In this document: one piece after another, positions 34,326 to 37,593 of the stretch | Position numbering within the stretch: the first letter of the stretch is position 1 | How the letters are laid out: each line of letters begins with the position of its first letter | Made by a program: the position numbers and the translations under genes | NCBI RefSeq assembly: GCF_000759775.1 | Contig: NZ_BBMY01000032.1 | Span: 1 to 37,593 of the forward strand | DNA length: 37,593 nucleotides | Reading direction: 5' to 3' | Origin: Escherichia albertii NBRC 107761 = DSM 17582 | GTDB taxonomy: Bacteria > Pseudomonadota > Gammaproteobacteria > Enterobacterales > Enterobacteriaceae | The notes under the pieces: model-generated | Database searches by the model: none | What the model saw: only the letters and a program-made list of their open reading frames with translations | Told to the model about the DNA's origin: nothing

Positions 34326-34362
34326 AAAATCCCCGGAAGGCAAAAACCTTCCGGGGATTTTT
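34325..34362. terminator. Bidirectional terminator between yccU and hspQ
   Basis: TCCCCGGAAGG / CCTTCCGGGGA stem with loop CAAAAA, extended by five A-T pairs. Both strands end in a T run. It begins at the yccU stop and lies 7 bases from the hspQ stop. Confidence 0.95.
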
Positions 34363-34369
34363 ATCAGGA

Positions 34370-34744
<375 letters not shown>

Positions 34745-35935
34745 TTACATGACGCGACAGGCAAACCCTTTCAGATATAGCCCTTCCGGGTAGGTGGCGA
34801 TCACCGGATGATCGGCGGCCTGGCGGAACTGCTCTATAAATTGTACATCACGACCGGCATCAATTGCGGCGTCAGCGATGATTTTCTGAAATAAGTCGCT
34901 GGTCATCAGGCCGGAACAGGAGAACGTCAACAATACGCCGCCTTCATTCAATAACTGAATTGCCAGCATATTGATATCTTTGTAACCCCGACAGGCCCCC
35001 ATCAATTGACTTTTGTTTTCGACAAACTTCGGCGGATCCATCACGATAACGTCAAACTTTTCGCCGCGATCGCGATAGGTGCGCAGTAACTTAAATACGT
35101 CATCGCGGACAAACTCCGCTTTGCTGAGATCCAGTTTGTTTAATTCAACGTTTTGCCGTGCAATATCCAGCGCTTCCTGCGAGGTATCCACGCTGACTAC
35201 CTGGCTACAGCCGCCCATCAAGGCGGATACGGCGAACCCACCGGTATAAGAGAAACAGTTCAGTACGCGTTTATTTTCAACGTAGCGGCGTGTTGCCAGA
35301 CGGCTGTCGCGCTGATCCAGGTAATAGCCCGTTTTGTGCCCGTGTTGAATGTCTACCAGTAGCTTCATGCCGTGTTCTTCAATCGGTAGCAGGGCAGGCG
35401 GCAGTTCTCCAGTCACTGGCCCCTGGGTCAGTTCCATTCCCTCTTTTTTGCGTACCGCCACGTCGCTGCGATCGTAAATCGCACAGTCCGGGTACAGCGT
35501 TTGCAGGGCGCTAATTAATGCCGCACGTTGATACTCCGCACCAGCGCTTAGCAGTTGCAGCACCAAAAAATGACCAAAGCGATCGATAGTAATGCCGGGC
35601 AGGCCATCTGACTCACCAGCGATTAAACGATAGCTGTCGAGTCCATCTTTTTGCGCCAGCCAGTCGCGCCACTTTTGCGCTTGCTGCAAACGACGGGTGA
35701 AAAAGGCAATGTCGATGGATTCCGAAGGATCGAAAGTCCAGACGCGCGCACGGATTTGCGACGCAGGCGAATAAGCGCCGCGTGCTAACCATTTTCCCTG
35801 ATGATCAACAATATCGATGGTTTCACCGAGGCTGGCTTTACCTTCCATACGGGCCACAGCACCGGAAAAGACCCACGGATGGCGACGAAGTAATGATTTT
35901 TCGCGCCCTTTGGCTAACACTAAACGTACACTCAT
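34745..35935 (-). CDS. rlmI: 23S rRNA m5C1962 methyltransferase RlmI
   Basis: SAM-dependent rRNA methyltransferase (formerly YccW) that makes 5-methylcytosine at position 1962 of 23S rRNA. The 396 residues have an N-terminal PUA domain (about 1-80, RVWTFDPSE at its end), an EEHD-type beta-strand linker and a Rossmann methyltransferase with [17 protein letters not shown] (motif I, about 224-240), [12 protein letters not shown] (motif IV) and [11 protein letters not shown] with the catalytic cysteine (motif VI). The gene is divergent from yccX, with a 93-base spacer. It probably shares its transcript with hspQ. Confidence 0.96.
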   Translation of the reverse strand: MSVRLVLAKGREKSLLRRHPWVFSGAVARMEGKASLGETIDIVDHQGKWLARGAYSPASQIRARVWTFDPSESIDIAFFTRRLQQAQKWRDWLAQKDGLDSYRLIAGESDGLPGITIDRFGHFLVLQLLSAGAEYQRAALISALQTLYPDCAIYDRSDVAVRKKEGMELTQGPVTGELPPALLPIEEHGMKLLVDIQHGHKTGYYLDQRDSRLATRRYVENKRVLNCFSYTGGFAVSALMGGCSQVVSVDTSQEALDIARQNVELNKLDLSKAEFVRDDVFKLLRTYRDRGEKFDVIVMDPPKFVENKSQLMGACRGYKDINMLAIQLLNEGGVLLTFSCSGLMTSDLFQKIIADAAIDAGRDVQFIEQFRQAADHPVIATYPEGLYLKGFACRVM

Positions 35936-36028
35936 AATTTACTATTCTGTCGATGCAAAGAAATGGGCGCCATTGTCCGGAGTTTTTCCCGGATTTGCAA
36001 CGCGCCTATAAGGATAAGGAGCGTGGTG

Positions 36029-36307
36029 ATGTCGAAAGTATGCATAATTGCCTGGATTTATGGCCGGGTTCAGGGGGTAGGTTTTCGCTATACCACCCAA
36101 TATGAAGCCAAAAGGCTGGGCTTAACCGGTTACGCCAAAAATCTTGACGACGGCAGCGTGGAAGTCGTGGCCTGCGGGGAAGAAGGGCAGGTGGAAAAAT
36201 TGATGCAGTGGTTAAAAAGTGGCGGTCCGCGTTCAGCGCGTGTAGAGCGCGTACTTAGCGAACCGCATCATCCTTCCGGGGAATTAACCGATTTTCGTAT
36301 CCGTTAA
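36029..36307 (+). CDS. yccX: Acylphosphatase YccX
   Basis: Small cytosolic enzyme that hydrolyses carboxyl-phosphate bonds such as acetyl phosphate and carbamoyl phosphate. The 92 residues contain the acylphosphatase signature [10 protein letters not shown] with catalytic Arg20, the second catalytic residue Asn38 in [14 protein letters not shown], and a C-terminal beta strand TDFRIR. The ATG at 36029 is preceded by AAGGAG; the 22-codon upstream extension has no support. Its TAA overlaps the tusE TAA by two bases on opposite strands. Confidence 0.95.
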   Translation: MSKVCIIAWIYGRVQGVGFRYTTQYEAKRLGLTGYAKNLDDGSVEVVACGEEGQVEKLMQWLKSGGPRSARVERVLSEPHHPSGELTDFRIR

Positions 36308-36633
36308 ATACATTTCACGGGCTTTGGCAGGCCAGCAATTTTGGTGGCTTGCTTAGCTGGACCTTTTGGAAACAGTCGGTACAGATAGCGGCTGTTTCCT
36401 TTTTCTTCGCCAAATTTATTCGCCATTGCTTTTACCAGCATACGAATTGCCGGAGAGGTATTAAATTCCAGGTAGAAATCACGTACAAAACGCACCACTT
36501 CCCAGTGTTCCGGCGACAGCGTAATTCCTTCTTTTTCTGCTATCACCACTGCCAGAGGTTCGCTCCACTGGCTGCTTTCTTTGAGATAGCCTTCGGTATC
36601 CGTTTCTATCTCTTTACCTTCAAACATCAGCAT
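36304..36633 (-). CDS. tusE: Sulfur relay protein TusE
   Basis: DsrC-family sulfur carrier that accepts persulfide from TusBCD and passes it to MnmA for 2-thiouridine at the tRNA wobble position. The 109 residues are all of the DsrC type ([27 protein letters not shown]), ending GLPKPVKCI with the active Cys108 next to last. The start at 36633 (MLMFEGKE) is taken, since K-12 begins MLIFEGKE; two codons upstream another ATG occurs. It is convergent with yccX. Confidence 0.96.
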   Translation of the reverse strand: MLMFEGKEIETDTEGYLKESSQWSEPLAVVIAEKEGITLSPEHWEVVRFVRDFYLEFNTSPAIRMLVKAMANKFGEEKGNSRYLYRLFPKGPAKQATKIAGLPKPVKCI

Positions 36634-36681
36634 AATCATTTACTACCTTAATCAGACTGGCGGCAGTGTAACAAAAAACAA

Positions 36682-36702
36682 AGCCTCGCATAAAGCGAGG
36701 CT
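36682..36702 (-). terminator. Terminator of yccA
   Basis: AGCCTCGC / GCGAGGCT perfect eight-base stem, loop ATAAA. The minus strand goes on to TTGTTTTTTG. It begins 22 bases past the yccA stop. Confidence 0.92.
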
Positions 36703-36724
36703 CGGTAAGTAAACCCGGGCGAAA

Positions 36725-37384
36725 TTAATCGCGGCTGGCGAAGCCCAGGATGCTCAACAGGCTGACGAAGATGTTGTACAGCGACACATATAAGCTCACA
36801 GTGGCACGAATGTAGTTCGTTTCACCGCCGTGGATGATGTTGCTGGTTTCAAACAAAATTGCGCCAGAGGAGATCAGAATGAATACCGCGCTGATCGCCA
36901 GATGCAGAGCAGGCAGTTGCAGGAAGATATTCGCTACCATCCCGATCAGGACAACAACAATACCCGCCATCAGCATACCGCCGAGGAAAGACATATCTTT
37001 GCGGGTGGTCAGCACGTATGCAGAGCAGCAGAAGAATACTAATGCCGTACCGCCCAGCGCCATCGCAATCACATCGCCCATTCCGGCAGACAAATAAGTA
37101 TTCAGAATCGGGCCGAGGATATAACCGAGAAAACCGGTAAAGGCGAATGCGGAAATAATTCCGGTCGGCTTGTTGGCAGTTTTATAGGTCAGGAACATCA
37201 GACCATACATACCCACCAGCGTCAGAATCAGTCCCGGAGATGGCAGCATTAGCACTGTACTGGCTGTCGCGGTAATCGCAGAAAAAGCCAGTGTCAGGCT
37301 CAGCAGAAAATAGGTATTACGCAGCACCTTATGGGTACTAAGTAATGATGTACGGTCATGTGAAGAACTAACTATACGATCCAT
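36725..37384 (-). CDS. yccA: FtsH modulator YccA (BAX inhibitor-1 family)
   Basis: Seven-helix inner-membrane protein of the BI-1 family that binds FtsH and slows its degradation of SecY when translocons jam. The 219 residues show a short soluble N terminus (about 1-22) and seven hydrophobic helices, with [20 protein letters not shown] and [29 protein letters not shown] as conserved family segments. A CpxR box upstream fits its known place in the Cpx envelope-stress regulon. Single unit with its own terminator. Confidence 0.95.
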   Translation of the reverse strand: MDRIVSSSHDRTSLLSTHKVLRNTYFLLSLTLAFSAITATASTVLMLPSPGLILTLVGMYGLMFLTYKTANKPTGIISAFAFTGFLGYILGPILNTYLSAGMGDVIAMALGGTALVFFCCSAYVLTTRKDMSFLGGMLMAGIVVVLIGMVANIFLQLPALHLAISAVFILISSGAILFETSNIIHGGETNYIRATVSLYVSLYNIFVSLLSILGFASRD

Positions 37385-37454
37385 TGAGTCACTCTCTATG
37401 ACAGGTGTAATTAATCAAGCAGCATAATGATTATGTGGGAAGGTACACAGAGGT

Positions 37455-37469
37455 TTTACCCATCTTTAC
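37455..37469 (-). promoter_or_regulatory. CpxR box of yccA
   Basis: On the minus strand GTAAA-GATGG-GTAAA matches the CpxR consensus GTAAA-N5-GTAAA exactly, 71 bases upstream of the yccA ATG. Cpx activation of yccA is known in E. coli. Confidence 0.88.
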
Positions 37470-37556
37470 GCATTTGATCTGGAACAGGTTTCGCACAGAA
37501 TGGTTAAACCATTGAGCATGCTACAACAGCATGGTGATTTTGGCAGACAAAAGAAA

Positions 37557-37583
37557 AAGGGGTTAGCATTTAGCTAACCCCTT
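37557..37583 (-). terminator. Terminator of a gene right of the window (probably serT)
   Basis: AAGGGGTTAGC pairs with GCTAACCCCTT in an 11-base stem with a five-base loop. The minus strand is followed by TTTCTTTTGTC, so transcription comes from the right. In K-12 the tRNA-Ser gene serT lies there on the minus strand; no tRNA bases are visible within the window. Confidence 0.8.
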
Positions 37584-37593
37584 ATCTTATTGT

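Overview
The window is a stretch of conserved chromosome from an Escherichia species. The gene order from mepK through ompF, pyrD, uup, fabA and ompA to yccA follows the 21-22 minute region of E. coli K-12 as I remember it. Most products look nearly identical to their K-12 counterparts, with scattered substitutions; OmpF, OmpA and a few others differ more. It is therefore not K-12. It could be a divergent E. coli lineage, a cryptic clade or a close sister species; sequence alone, without a search, does not settle which. I see no phage, insertion sequence, CRISPR array, rRNA or tRNA gene.

Layout. 1-2,740: the murein endopeptidase gene mepK and the glyoxalase gene gloC on plus, then a REP pair and aspC on minus. 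2,740-7,370: the porin gene ompF with its long OmpR-controlled upstream region, asnS and pncB (NadR box), all on minus. 7,370-15,850: pepN, a REP-littered junction, pyrD and zapC on plus, ycbX on minus with an in-frame amber stop, and rlmL with a strongly structured leader. 15,850-21,850: uup, the pqiABC lipid-transport operon and the ribosome hibernation gene rmf. 21,850-26,900: fabA (FabR and FadR sites), lonP, matP, ompA and sulA (LexA box). 26,900-37,593: sxy, yccS-yccF, helD, mgsA, yccT, yccU, hspQ, rlmI, yccX, tusE and yccA (CpxR box). The last bases hold a minus-strand terminator of a gene to the right, by synteny serT (tRNA-Ser).

Functional themes. Envelope: OmpF, OmpA, PqiABC, FabA, MepK, YccA. 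Ribosome and RNA modification: RlmKL, RlmI, TusE, Rmf, Uup. Cell division and chromosome organisation: ZapC, SulA, MatP, HelD. Central metabolism: AspC, PncB, PyrD, MgsA, GloC, AsnS. Most genes are single transcription units bounded by recognisable terminators.

I do not find an undescribed multi-gene system. The observations most worth a second look are the direct pepN-pyrD junction (the ssu sulfonate and elf fimbrial loci that lie there in K-12 are absent), the amber codon in ycbX, the 85-nt extended hairpin ahead of rlmL, and the altered surface loops of OmpF and OmpA.
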